A DNA stretch of 5,379 nt from contig WTAX01000022.1 in assembly GCA_013139395.1 (NCBI GenBank), forward strand, positions 1 to 5,379. The letters run 5' to 3'. Positions 1-5,379 of this stretch are shown one piece after another. A program made the translations under genes and the position numbers. The stretch is from Gammaproteobacteria bacterium (GTDB lineage: Bacteria > Pseudomonadota > Gammaproteobacteria > GRL18). Every line of letters begins with the position of its first letter. The first letter of the stretch is position 1. Under the pieces are notes generated by a model. It searched no databases. It had not been told where the DNA came from and worked only from the letters and a program-made list of their open reading frames with translations.

Positions 1-255
1 AATCCGGGGTTTGCCGAGGTTGCCGGTGGTCATAATTTCAGAGCAGAAGCGGCGACACGTCAGCGTCATCGTGTACGCCGTAAATTCACTTATCTATCAC
101 AACGTTTTTCTGAGGATGCTTTTTGCACAGGCTGTGGTCGCTGCGGCCGGCAATGTACTACAGATATTGATATTTTTGATATTGTTAACGATGTCTGTCA
201 ATCAGTTGCTGCGCCGGATCAAAAAGAGTCCGGCGGCCCGGAGGCACAAAAATGA
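1..255 (+). CDS. hydB: [NiFe]-hydrogenase group 3b, beta (iron-sulfur) subunit, 3' end only
   Basis: This is the C-terminal 84 residues of the electron-transfer subunit; the gene enters from outside the window and ends with TGA at 253-255. The open frame is frame 1 and has no start codon of its own. It reads FAEVAGGHNFRAEAATRQRH, then RRKFTYLSQRF, then FCTGCGRCGRQC. This is the pattern of the 4Fe-4S dicluster subunits HydB/AsrA, where an AGGHN-R-R-R-F stretch links the two clusters. Cysteines 42, 45, 48 and 52 (C-x2-C-x2-C-x3-C) would bind the second [4Fe-4S] cluster; ligands of the first lie upstream. The usual Pro after the last Cys is Thr here. In the complex this cytoplasmic subunit relays electrons between gamma and delta. 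The tail after about residue 66 is polar and unconserved in appearance. The stop overlaps the gamma start by 4 bp (ATGA). An AsrA-type subunit is the alternative, but the gamma-delta-alpha neighbours decide for the hydrogenase. Confidence 0.88.
   Translation, partial: NPGFAEVAGGHNFRAEAATRQRHRVRRKFTYLSQRFSEDAFCTGCGRCGRQCTTDIDIFDIVNDVCQSVAAPDQKESGGPEAQK
240..244 (+). promoter_or_regulatory. Strong ribosome binding site for the gamma subunit
   Basis: GGAGG lies 7 nt upstream of the ATG at 252, within the last codons of the beta gene. It supports 252 as the gamma start over the in-frame ATG at 282. Together with the ATGA stop/start overlap it suggests that beta and gamma are translationally coupled. 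Confidence 0.75.
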
Positions 256-1121
256 TAGGTACTTCTGAGCTGGACAGTTCTATGCAGGATTATGGCATTG
301 CTAATAATCCTTATATCCCGATAATGGCAGAAATCCAGTCTATTGAGGCATTAACTGCTCGGGAAAGTTTATTTAAAGTCATCTTGCCTGAGCCGCTTAA
401 TCACCGACCCGGACAGTTTGTTATGGTGGGTCTTCCCGGTATCGGTGAGTGTGCTATTTCAATCAGCAACGGCCCTGAAAATGGCAAACTGTTAGAAATG
501 GTGATCCGTAAAGCAGGTAATGTAACAGGTGTATTGCATCAATTAAAAGCATCAGACATGATCAGTATCAGAGGGCCTTTTGGCTCCGGTTTTCATCTGG
601 ATGATTTTCGCCACAAGGATATTGTTATTATTGCCGGCGGTCTGGGTCTTGTCCCTTTGCGCTCACTGATCACTCCGATTATGGATCATAAATCGGATTA
701 TGGCACTGTGCATATTATTATTGGCTCAAGAACACCCCGTGAGGCCTTATTCAGACATCAAATTCAGCAGTGGAAAGAGTACTCTAATGTACATATTACT
801 GAACTGGTTGATGATACTGATTTTCAGGACTGGGATGGCGGAACTGGTCTGGTCACAGAGCCTGTTGGGCAATTGGCTATCGATGAGAAAAATACTCTGC
901 TGGTATTATGCGGCCCTCCTGTCATGTATAAATTTGTATTACTGGAATTCAAAATGTATTTCAACATCCCTGACGATCAGATATTTGTCGATCTGGAACG
1001 ACGCATGCGCTGTGGTCTGGGCAAATGCGGTCATTGCCAGATTAACCATGTGTATTGCTGTAAAGAAGGCCCGGTTTTTCGTTATTCACAATTAAGTGAG
1101 TTACCTGAAGCTTTGAGTTAA
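252..1121 (+). CDS. hydG: [NiFe]-hydrogenase group 3b, gamma subunit (FAD/NAD(P)-binding oxidoreductase)
   Basis: This 289-residue cytoplasmic subunit exchanges electrons between NAD(P)H and the hydrogenase core through FAD and a [2Fe-2S] cluster. It has the ferredoxin-NADP reductase fold, as in PyrK. Residues about 20-118 form the FAD barrel, with RPGQFVMVGLPG at 52-63 and GECAISIS at 65-72 as the flavin site. Residues about 122-235 form the nucleotide domain, with GGLGLVPLRSLI at 129-140 and CGPPVMYKFV at 220-229. Near the C-terminus RRMRCGLGKCGHC carries C254, C259 and C262, and C270 in the following YCCKEGPVF is the likely fourth [2Fe-2S] ligand (C269 is adjacent). Length is normal for the family, with about 15 extra N-terminal residues. 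The start at 252 is chosen for the GGAGG site and the ATGA overlap with beta. Ten bases separate it from delta. An anaerobic sulfite reductase AsrB is the nearest alternative, but the small and large hydrogenase subunits follow directly. Confidence 0.93.
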   Translation: MIGTSELDSSMQDYGIANNPYIPIMAEIQSIEALTARESLFKVILPEPLNHRPGQFVMVGLPGIGECAISISNGPENGKLLEMVIRKAGNVTGVLHQLKASDMISIRGPFGSGFHLDDFRHKDIVIIAGGLGLVPLRSLITPIMDHKSDYGTVHIIIGSRTPREALFRHQIQQWKEYSNVHITELVDDTDFQDWDGGTGLVTEPVGQLAIDEKNTLLVLCGPPVMYKFVLLEFKMYFNIPDDQIFVDLERRMRCGLGKCGHCQINHVYCCKEGPVFRYSQLSELPEALS

Positions 1122-1131
1122 GTGAGAACAA

Positions 1132-1911
1132 ATGAAACCTAAAATTGCTTTTTTTGATTTTGCCAGCTGTGAAGGATGTCAGCTGGCCTTATTAAATTGT
1201 GAAGATATCCTGCTTGAATTATTAGAGCTGGTTGATCTGGTTGAATTCAGAGAGGCAATATCAGAAACAAGCACACATTATGATATTGCTTTTATTGAAG
1301 GCAGTATCCATCGTGAAGAAGACAGCAAACGCCTCATTGATATCCGTGCCAGAAGTCAATATTTAGTTGCACTGGGTGCCTGCGCCTGTCATGGTAATGT
1401 TCAGGCACGTTCAAATTTTATTGCACCGGCAGAAAACTATAAACTGGTTTATGGTGAAGAGGCAAGAAATCGTGTTCAGATCGATGAAAAATACTGGCCT
1501 CTATGGGCTCACACCCGAGTTCGTTCAGTAGATGAAGTGGTTAAGGTCGATTTTTATTTACGCGGCTGCCCCATGTCCGCCGATGAATTTTTAACACTGG
1601 TTAAAGCCTTACTCAGTCACCAGATACCTCATTTTCCTGCCAATGCCGTGTGTGTTGAATGTAAACGCAATGGCAATGAATGTGTATTTGATAAAGGGGA
1701 AAGTTGTCTGGGGCCTATTGCCTACGGCGGCTGTGATGCGGTATGCATTAATAATGGTCACGTTTGTGATGCCTGTCGGGGATTGCTGCCTTATGCTAAT
1801 ATTGAAGCACATAATGAATTGATGTTAAGTAAAGGGATATCCAGAGACGCAATACAAAACCGCTATCGATTGTTTTGCAGTGCTTTGAAAACCAGTGCCG
1901 AGAAAATTTAA
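1132..1911 (+). CDS. hydD: [NiFe]-hydrogenase group 3b, delta (small) subunit
   Basis: This 259-residue small subunit carries [4Fe-4S] clusters that link beta to the NiFe site in alpha. The N-terminal domain has the proximal-cluster ligands: C13 and C16 in CEGCQL, C84 in LGACACHG and C146 in RGCPMSADE. No twin-arginine signal is present, so the complex should be cytoplasmic. The C-terminal part holds eight more cysteines, 174, 177, 184, 192, 201, 205, 212 and 215, in the pattern C-x2-C-x6-C-x7-C-LGP and C-x3-C-x6-C-x2-C-RG. This is typical of group 3b small subunits and fits two further [4Fe-4S] clusters. A double glycine after the third proximal ligand, which I would expect from relatives, is GN here, and C86 is an extra cysteine beside C84. 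The start at 1132 is the first ATG after the gamma stop, 10 bp downstream, with a weak GTGAG ribosome site. It is cotranscribed with its neighbours by spacing. Confidence 0.93.
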   Translation: MKPKIAFFDFASCEGCQLALLNCEDILLELLELVDLVEFREAISETSTHYDIAFIEGSIHREEDSKRLIDIRARSQYLVALGACACHGNVQARSNFIAPAENYKLVYGEEARNRVQIDEKYWPLWAHTRVRSVDEVVKVDFYLRGCPMSADEFLTLVKALLSHQIPHFPANAVCVECKRNGNECVFDKGESCLGPIAYGGCDAVCINNGHVCDACRGLLPYANIEAHNELMLSKGISRDAIQNRYRLFCSALKTSAEKI

Positions 1912-1928
1912 AAAGTGAATACAAAATC

Positions 1929-3269
1929 ATGAGCAGTCACACTAACGTATCAAATAGCGCATCGAATAGTTCATCAAAAAAAACAGTGCATATAAAAATT
2001 GATCATGTAACCCGTCTGGAAGGGCATGGCAGTATTCTTATTGATGTAAAAAAAGGTGAAGTTAAGAATTTAAAACTGGAGATTGTTGAAGCTAATCGCT
2101 TTTTTGAAAACCTTGTCCTGGGTGTACCACCCCATGATGTACCGCAAACGGTCAGTCGAATTTGCGGCATTTGCTGTGTCGGCCATCAGTTAGCTGCGAT
2201 TAAGGCGGTTGAAAATGCTCTGGGGCTCAGCATCAGCCCACAAACCAGACTGTTGCATGTATTATTAAATGAGTCTCAATTTTTACAAAGCCATGCTCTA
2301 CATCTTTATTTCTTAGCTATACCGGATTATGTCGGTGTAAAAAGTATCCTGCCATTAGCCAGCTCACATCCAGAGTTGATCAAAAAAGCGTTAAAATTAA
2401 AAAAGCTGGCCAACGACTTTACTACCATTTTAGGGGGCAGGGCATTGCACCCCATGATGCCGACATTAATTGGCTGGAGAAAATTGCCTGATAAAGACAA
2501 ATTAACAGCTCTGCTTGAACGCCTCAAAGACTCTGTTACTGATATTGAAGAAATGATTGATTTTATAGGTAAATTGACATGGCCAGATTATGAACGACAG
2601 ACTGAATACGTGAGCCTGAAACATCCCGATGAATATGCTTTATATGAAGGGGAAATATTTAGTTCAGAAACCGGGCAATTAGTCTCTGAAGCCGACTATC
2701 GACAAGTCACTAATGAATTTACTGTACCGCATTCTACATCTAAATGGTCTCGCTGGAATCGAGAATCTTATATGGTGGGCGCTCTGGCAAGAGTGAATAA
2801 TAATTTTTCACAATTACACCCTCATGCACAAGAGGTTGCCGGTACATTAAATTTAAGCGTGCCTTGCTATAACCCCTATAAAAACAATCTGGCGCAAATG
2901 GTTGAGATTGTTCATTGTACCCATCATTGTATTGAGACACTGGAACAATTATTGTCTCAGGATTTACACATGGAAGATATTCATTATCAAGCTGGTAAAG
3001 GCATTGGTGCCAGTGCCATTGAAGTACCGCGGGGTATTTTATTTCATGAATATGGTTTTGATCATAATGGCATTTGTAATCATGCTGATGCGGTCATTCC
3101 CACCAGCCAGAATATTAATAATATTGAACGGGATATGAATGCCTTTGTGCCGCTAATGCTGCCGCTAATGGAGCAGGATAAACTGGCCGCCCACATGGAA
3201 ATGTTGTTACGTGCTTATGATCCTTGTATTTCCTGTTCTGTACATATGCTGGATGTAACATTTGTCTGA
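1929..3269 (+). CDS. hydA: [NiFe]-hydrogenase group 3b, alpha (large, catalytic) subunit
   Basis: This is the catalytic subunit with the NiFe(CN)2CO centre that splits or forms H2, 446 residues from the ATG at 1929. An in-frame TTG at 1875 would add 18 residues overlapping the end of delta; I prefer ATG because the family's conserved start (HIKIDHVTRLEGHG, 21-34) lies just beyond it. Metal ligands are visible: C79 and C82 in RICGICCVGH (L1) and C433 and C436 in DPCISCSVH (L2). E31 in RLEGHG and R378 in EVPRG match the conserved second-sphere residues. DPC-x2-C-x2-H marks H439 as the usual cleavage site, leaving a 7-residue tail MLDVTFV for the protease encoded next. Oddities are a Ser/Asn-rich N-terminal stretch (residues 1-18), a third cysteine (C83) next to ligand C82, and a 12-bp tandem duplication giving VPLMLPLM at 407-414. 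It lies 17 bp after delta and overlaps the protease gene by 8 bp. Confidence 0.95.
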   Translation: MSSHTNVSNSASNSSSKKTVHIKIDHVTRLEGHGSILIDVKKGEVKNLKLEIVEANRFFENLVLGVPPHDVPQTVSRICGICCVGHQLAAIKAVENALGLSISPQTRLLHVLLNESQFLQSHALHLYFLAIPDYVGVKSILPLASSHPELIKKALKLKKLANDFTTILGGRALHPMMPTLIGWRKLPDKDKLTALLERLKDSVTDIEEMIDFIGKLTWPDYERQTEYVSLKHPDEYALYEGEIFSSETGQLVSEADYRQVTNEFTVPHSTSKWSRWNRESYMVGALARVNNNFSQLHPHAQEVAGTLNLSVPCYNPYKNNLAQMVEIVHCTHHCIETLEQLLSQDLHMEDIHYQAGKGIGASAIEVPRGILFHEYGFDHNGICNHADAVIPTSQNINNIERDMNAFVPLMLPLMEQDKLAAHMEMLLRAYDPCISCSVHMLDVTFV

Positions 3270-3741
3270 AGCATTTTTTTCTAACAAAAAGTTCACTATC
3301 ATTGCAATTGGTAATCGCAATATGGGTGATGATGGTATTGGCATAGTACTTTTAGAAAGTATTAATGCGCAATTATCAGATAATATTGATGTGCTTTTTT
3401 GGGAAAATAAAGATTCATTATCTATTGCCGCTGAGTTACTTGAAATTCATAACCCCATTGTCATTATTGATTGTGCTGATATGGGTCTTAGCGGCGGTGA
3501 TTATAGATGGTTTACTCAGTCTGATTGCCAACTGGAAAATCACTTTGAGTTATTATCAACTCATGGTTTTGGCTTTGCTGAAGCACTGGCATTAGTTGAA
3601 GAACTGGGTTTCAGTGAAGACTTATATTTTTTTGCTGTACAACCTGTTCATTTAGATTTTAATCAACCCGTAAGTAAGCAATTACAAAATAGAATACCTT
3701 CATTGGCTTATGAGTTATTAAAACAATTGAAACACTTGTAA
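3262..3741 (+). CDS. Hydrogenase maturation endopeptidase (HycI/HyaD/HybD family)
   Basis: This 159-residue cytoplasmic protease of the nickel-dependent HybD/HycI family should remove the C-terminal peptide of the alpha subunit after nickel insertion, closing the NiFe site. The glycine-rich opening IGNRNMGDDGIG (16-27) gives the first metal-binding acid (D24 by position). IDCADMG (69-75) gives the middle aspartate (D70 or D73), and STHGFGFAEAL (99-109) gives H101. These match the three nickel ligands known in HybD. Length is standard. The start is TTG at 3262: an in-frame TAA at 3256 rules out anything earlier, and the next Met (residue 21) would destroy the first motif. GGATG at 3251-3255 is a plausible ribosome site. 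The gene begins 8 bp before the alpha stop, so enzyme and processing factor are probably translationally coupled. Only 7 bp separate its stop from the inverted repeat. Confidence 0.9.
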   Translation: MSEAFFSNKKFTIIAIGNRNMGDDGIGIVLLESINAQLSDNIDVLFWENKDSLSIAAELLEIHNPIVIIDCADMGLSGGDYRWFTQSDCQLENHFELLSTHGFGFAEALALVEELGFSEDLYFFAVQPVHLDFNQPVSKQLQNRIPSLAYELLKQLKHL

Positions 3742-3748
3742 ACACCTG

Positions 3749-3812
3749 TTTTGTAGGGGCGAATTCATTCGCCTGATTAGAAAAGTAGGCGAATAAATTC
3801 GCCCCTACAAAA
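3749..3812. repeat. Nested inverted-repeat (REP/MITE-like) palindromic element
   Basis: Two 26-bp arms, 3749-3774 and 3787-3812, are reverse complements with a single mismatch (C3766 opposite A3796), separated by 12 bp. Each arm is itself a palindrome: GGCGAAT and ATTCGCC flank TC in the left arm and TA in the right, so the DNA could fold as one long hairpin or two short ones. It starts 7 bp after the protease stop. The core TGTAGGGGCGAATTCATTCG resembles an interspersed palindrome I recall as frequent in gammaproteobacterial genomes, which I could not check. I see no convincing target-site duplication. The transcribed hairpin could end or protect the hydrogenase mRNA, but no T-run follows it on either strand, so it is not a textbook intrinsic terminator. 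Confidence 0.85.
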
Positions 3813-3824
3813 AATTGTGAAAAA

Positions 3825-3855
3825 TATAATATTATTAGAATAGTAATACTATAAT
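3825..3855 (+). promoter_or_regulatory. Putative sigma70-type promoter region for the two-component system
   Basis: This very AT-rich stretch between the inverted repeat and the kinase gene contains two perfect TATAAT boxes, at 3825-3830 and 3850-3855. Neither has a good -35 box at 17 bp, and chance matches are expected in such AT-rich DNA, so this is tentative. The second box would give a transcript starting about 15 nt before the kinase ATG, leaving just enough room for the weak GAG site at 3865-3867. Confidence 0.35.
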
Positions 3856-3876
3856 TCCATAAAAGAGTAACGCTTC

Positions 3877-5265
3877 ATGTCACCCGAAAATATTATTCAC
3901 TGTATTCAAGATGTTCATGTTAAAGAATTTGTTAAACTGATTAACTGGTCAGTAAAAATTCGCTGGTATTATATTATTGTCAGTTCACTACTGATCTTAT
4001 TAGTTTACTTAAACGTCGAAAGTCATGGAATTAATTTACACTACCAATATTTCATTGCTGCTAATACTTTTTTATTTTTTTGTAATTCTTTTTACCAATA
4101 TCAACTACGAATCAATGCTGAAAAATGTCTTGGAACGTCTGAGTTAAGATATTACCTTATTTTGCAGATCATGACTGATTATCTGGCTTTAATGCTGTTC
4201 GTCTATGCTTTAGGCAGTATCGAAACCCCTATTCTTCTTATGATAATTCCTAACATGATATTAGCCACACTCTTTTTTACTCCTCGACAGAGTTTATTGA
4301 TCACTTTATCAGGCATGACAATACTTATTATGCCCTTACTATTTGAATACTTTCATCTAATTCCAGTAATTTCTATTTTTGAATCTTCAATTCAAACCTC
4401 ATTCAAAAGTATTGTCTTGTCAAATCCGCAAATTATACTGGGCTATATTTTCATTATTTTTTCCTGTGCTCTTTTTTGCTGGTTTCTATTATGTCGTATT
4501 ACCACACGCTTGATACAAAACGAACTGGAACTCGAACGCAGTTATCAGGACATGATAAAACTCGATAAAGAAAAAACACATGCCACACTGCGCAGCACTC
4601 ATGAGTTAAAAGCACCATTAGCTGCAATTAAAAGTTATATTTACACTATCAATGCCGGCTATGCAGGCGAGGCTAATGATAAAGTTCTCAAGATAGTCAA
4701 TCGGATTGGTAAACGCTGTGACTACTTATTAAATAATGTTACAGACATTATCAAACTGGGTAACTTAAAATCCTATGTGGTTTCTGACAACAAGTTTTAT
4801 GCCATCAATCTGCTTACTTTTATCAATACCTTTGTTGCACAAAATAAGGACTTAGCCCTTGAGAAACAGATCACTATAACTACTCATAACCTGTTATCAA
4901 CTGATGATTCAATGATCATGGCAAACACTGAAAATCTGCAATTGATTTTTAGTAATGTCTTTAATAATGCCATTAACTATTCTTTTGCTAACAGCTCTAT
5001 TGATATTACTCTGAGTGAACAGGATAAAATGCTCTGTGTCAGTATTACCGATCAGGGAATTGGCATCGAGGATAAACTCATTAATAAGCTGTTTGAAGAA
5101 CATTTCAGAGCCAATAATGCCGTCAGTTTTTATGAAGGCGGTACAGGCTTAGGACTCTCTATTGTTAAAGTCTGTTGTGAAATTCTTGATGCAAAGATTA
5201 AAATAATCAGTAAACTCAATCATGGAACAACTATATCGGTTTATTTCCATGCTAAAAATAAGTGA
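3877..5265 (+). CDS. Membrane sensor histidine kinase with six predicted transmembrane helices
   Basis: This is a 462-residue inner-membrane sensor kinase that should autophosphorylate and pass phosphate to the response regulator encoded just downstream. Hydrophobic segments at roughly 30-46, 56-73, 92-112, 117-134, 139-166 and 186-207 predict six membrane helices with short loops. There is no periplasmic sensor domain and no evident HAMP or PAS domain. A charged linker (208-238) leads to the HisKA H-box STHELKAPLAAI with phospho-acceptor H242. The catalytic ATPase domain shows the N-box (LQLIFSNVFNNAINYS, N364 by position), the G1 box DQGIGI (392-397), the F-box region LFEEHFRANNA (405-415) and the G2 box GGTGLGLSIVK (421-431). 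All key boxes look intact. RegB/PrrB also has six helices, but I do not see its quinone-site GGxxNPF motif. The signal is therefore unknown; a membrane-embedded, lipophilic or redox cue is a guess. It sits 135 bp after the hydrogenase protease, beyond a palindromic element, and 80 bp before the regulator. Confidence 0.92.
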   Translation: MSPENIIHCIQDVHVKEFVKLINWSVKIRWYYIIVSSLLILLVYLNVESHGINLHYQYFIAANTFLFFCNSFYQYQLRINAEKCLGTSELRYYLILQIMTDYLALMLFVYALGSIETPILLMIIPNMILATLFFTPRQSLLITLSGMTILIMPLLFEYFHLIPVISIFESSIQTSFKSIVLSNPQIILGYIFIIFSCALFCWFLLCRITTRLIQNELELERSYQDMIKLDKEKTHATLRSTHELKAPLAAIKSYIYTINAGYAGEANDKVLKIVNRIGKRCDYLLNNVTDIIKLGNLKSYVVSDNKFYAINLLTFINTFVAQNKDLALEKQITITTHNLLSTDDSMIMANTENLQLIFSNVFNNAINYSFANSSIDITLSEQDKMLCVSITDQGIGIEDKLINKLFEEHFRANNAVSFYEGGTGLGLSIVKVCCEILDAKIKIISKLNHGTTISVYFHAKNK

Positions 5266-5279
5266 CCATAGGCTTAACA

Positions 5280-5302
5280 AGCGCTATTTAGAAATACACG
5301 CT
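5280..5302 (+). other. Weak hairpin in the kinase-regulator gap
   Basis: AGCG (5280-5283) pairs with CGCT (5299-5302), and TATT (5285-5288) with AATA (5293-5296), around a 4-nt loop with a small internal bulge. The 80-bp gap is long for an operon pair, so the hairpin might affect the regulator mRNA. It is short and imperfect and could be chance. Confidence 0.2.
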
Positions 5303-5331
5303 GAGTGGTTACAAAACTAATTCCTTTTTAC

Positions 5332-5336
5332 AGGAG
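5332..5336 (+). promoter_or_regulatory. Ribosome binding site of the response regulator
   Basis: AGGAG lies 9 nt before the ATG at 5346. It is the clearest ribosome site in the second half of the window and fixes the regulator start. Confidence 0.7.
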
Positions 5337-5345
5337 AAATTGCAC

Positions 5346-5379
5346 ATGAGTAAAATAATGATAATTGATGATGATCGAG
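5346..5379 (+). CDS. Response regulator, N-terminal fragment (cut by window end)
   Basis: Only 11 full codons are visible: MSKIMIIDDDR. A short basic start, a hydrophobic beta strand and then an acidic DDD cluster is the beginning of a CheY-like receiver domain, where two of these acids bind Mg2+ near the phosphorylated Asp. It is the expected partner of the kinase that ends 80 bp upstream. The output domain and its DNA-binding or other role lie outside the window, so its targets cannot be judged. Confidence 0.8.
   Translation, partial: MSKIMIIDDDR

Noticed and set aside
11..268. An 85-residue open frame in frame 2 at the window start
   Set aside because: Frame 1 of the same DNA encodes an excellent hydrogenase beta-subunit C-terminus with a ferredoxin cysteine motif. 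The frame-2 product is a shadow with no recognisable motif.
1609..2940. Short open frames on the - strand within the delta and alpha genes
   Set aside because: They lie opposite well-supported subunits, have no motifs or credible ribosome sites, and are products of codon bias on the coding strand.
3749..3812. Calling the inverted repeat a Rho-independent terminator
   Set aside because: No T-run follows the hairpin on the + strand, and on the - strand the sequence after the stem is mixed. It is kept as a repeat with possible mRNA-end function only.
3827..3850. Two small AT-rich inverted repeats (TAATA/TATTA and AGTA/TACT) as an operator
   Set aside because: The arms are 4-5 bp in extremely AT-rich DNA, as expected by chance. 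No match to a known FNR, CRP or similar site is seen.
1..5379. A CRISPR array, tRNA or rRNA gene, or transposase
   Set aside because: No regularly spaced repeats, no cloverleaf or rRNA-like stretch and no transposase motif is visible. Apart from the short intergenic gaps the whole window is accounted for by the listed genes.

Overview
The window holds most of an operon for a cytoplasmic group 3b [NiFe]-hydrogenase (the bidirectional NAD(P)-linked 'sulfhydrogenase' type). It is followed by a nested inverted-repeat element and then a two-component system. All genes lie on the + strand and are tightly packed. Motif style, the palindromic repeat and the moderately AT-rich codon use suggest a bacterium, most likely a gammaproteobacterium of the sulfur- or methane-oxidising kind. 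That host guess rests on pattern memory only and is weak.

Layout: 1-255 is the 3' end of the beta (iron-sulfur) subunit, whose 5' part lies outside the window. 252-1121 is gamma (FAD/NAD(P)/[2Fe-2S] diaphorase-type subunit), joined to beta by an ATGA overlap. 1132-1911 is delta (small subunit, three predicted [4Fe-4S] clusters). 1929-3269 is alpha (large subunit with the NiFe site). 3262-3741 is the hydrogenase maturation endopeptidase, which starts at TTG inside the end of alpha. 3742-3876 is intergenic, with a 26-bp near-perfect inverted repeat directly after the protease and an AT-rich stretch with two perfect TATAAT boxes. 3877-5265 is a membrane histidine kinase with about six transmembrane helices. 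5346-5379 is the start of a response regulator, cut by the window edge.

How the genes work together: electrons pass between NAD(P)H and the NiFe centre along FAD and [2Fe-2S] in gamma, [4Fe-4S] clusters in beta, [4Fe-4S] clusters in delta, then the NiFe site in alpha, to evolve or take up H2 (some relatives also reduce sulfur or polysulfide). The protease would trim the short C-terminal peptide of alpha once nickel is inserted. The kinase/regulator pair may control the hydrogenase or respond to a related redox or gas signal, but only its position supports this, and it appears to have its own promoter.

I find no clearly new system. The points most worth a second look are the palindromic element, the uncharacterised six-helix sensor kinase beside the hydrogenase, and a few motif variations in the subunits.
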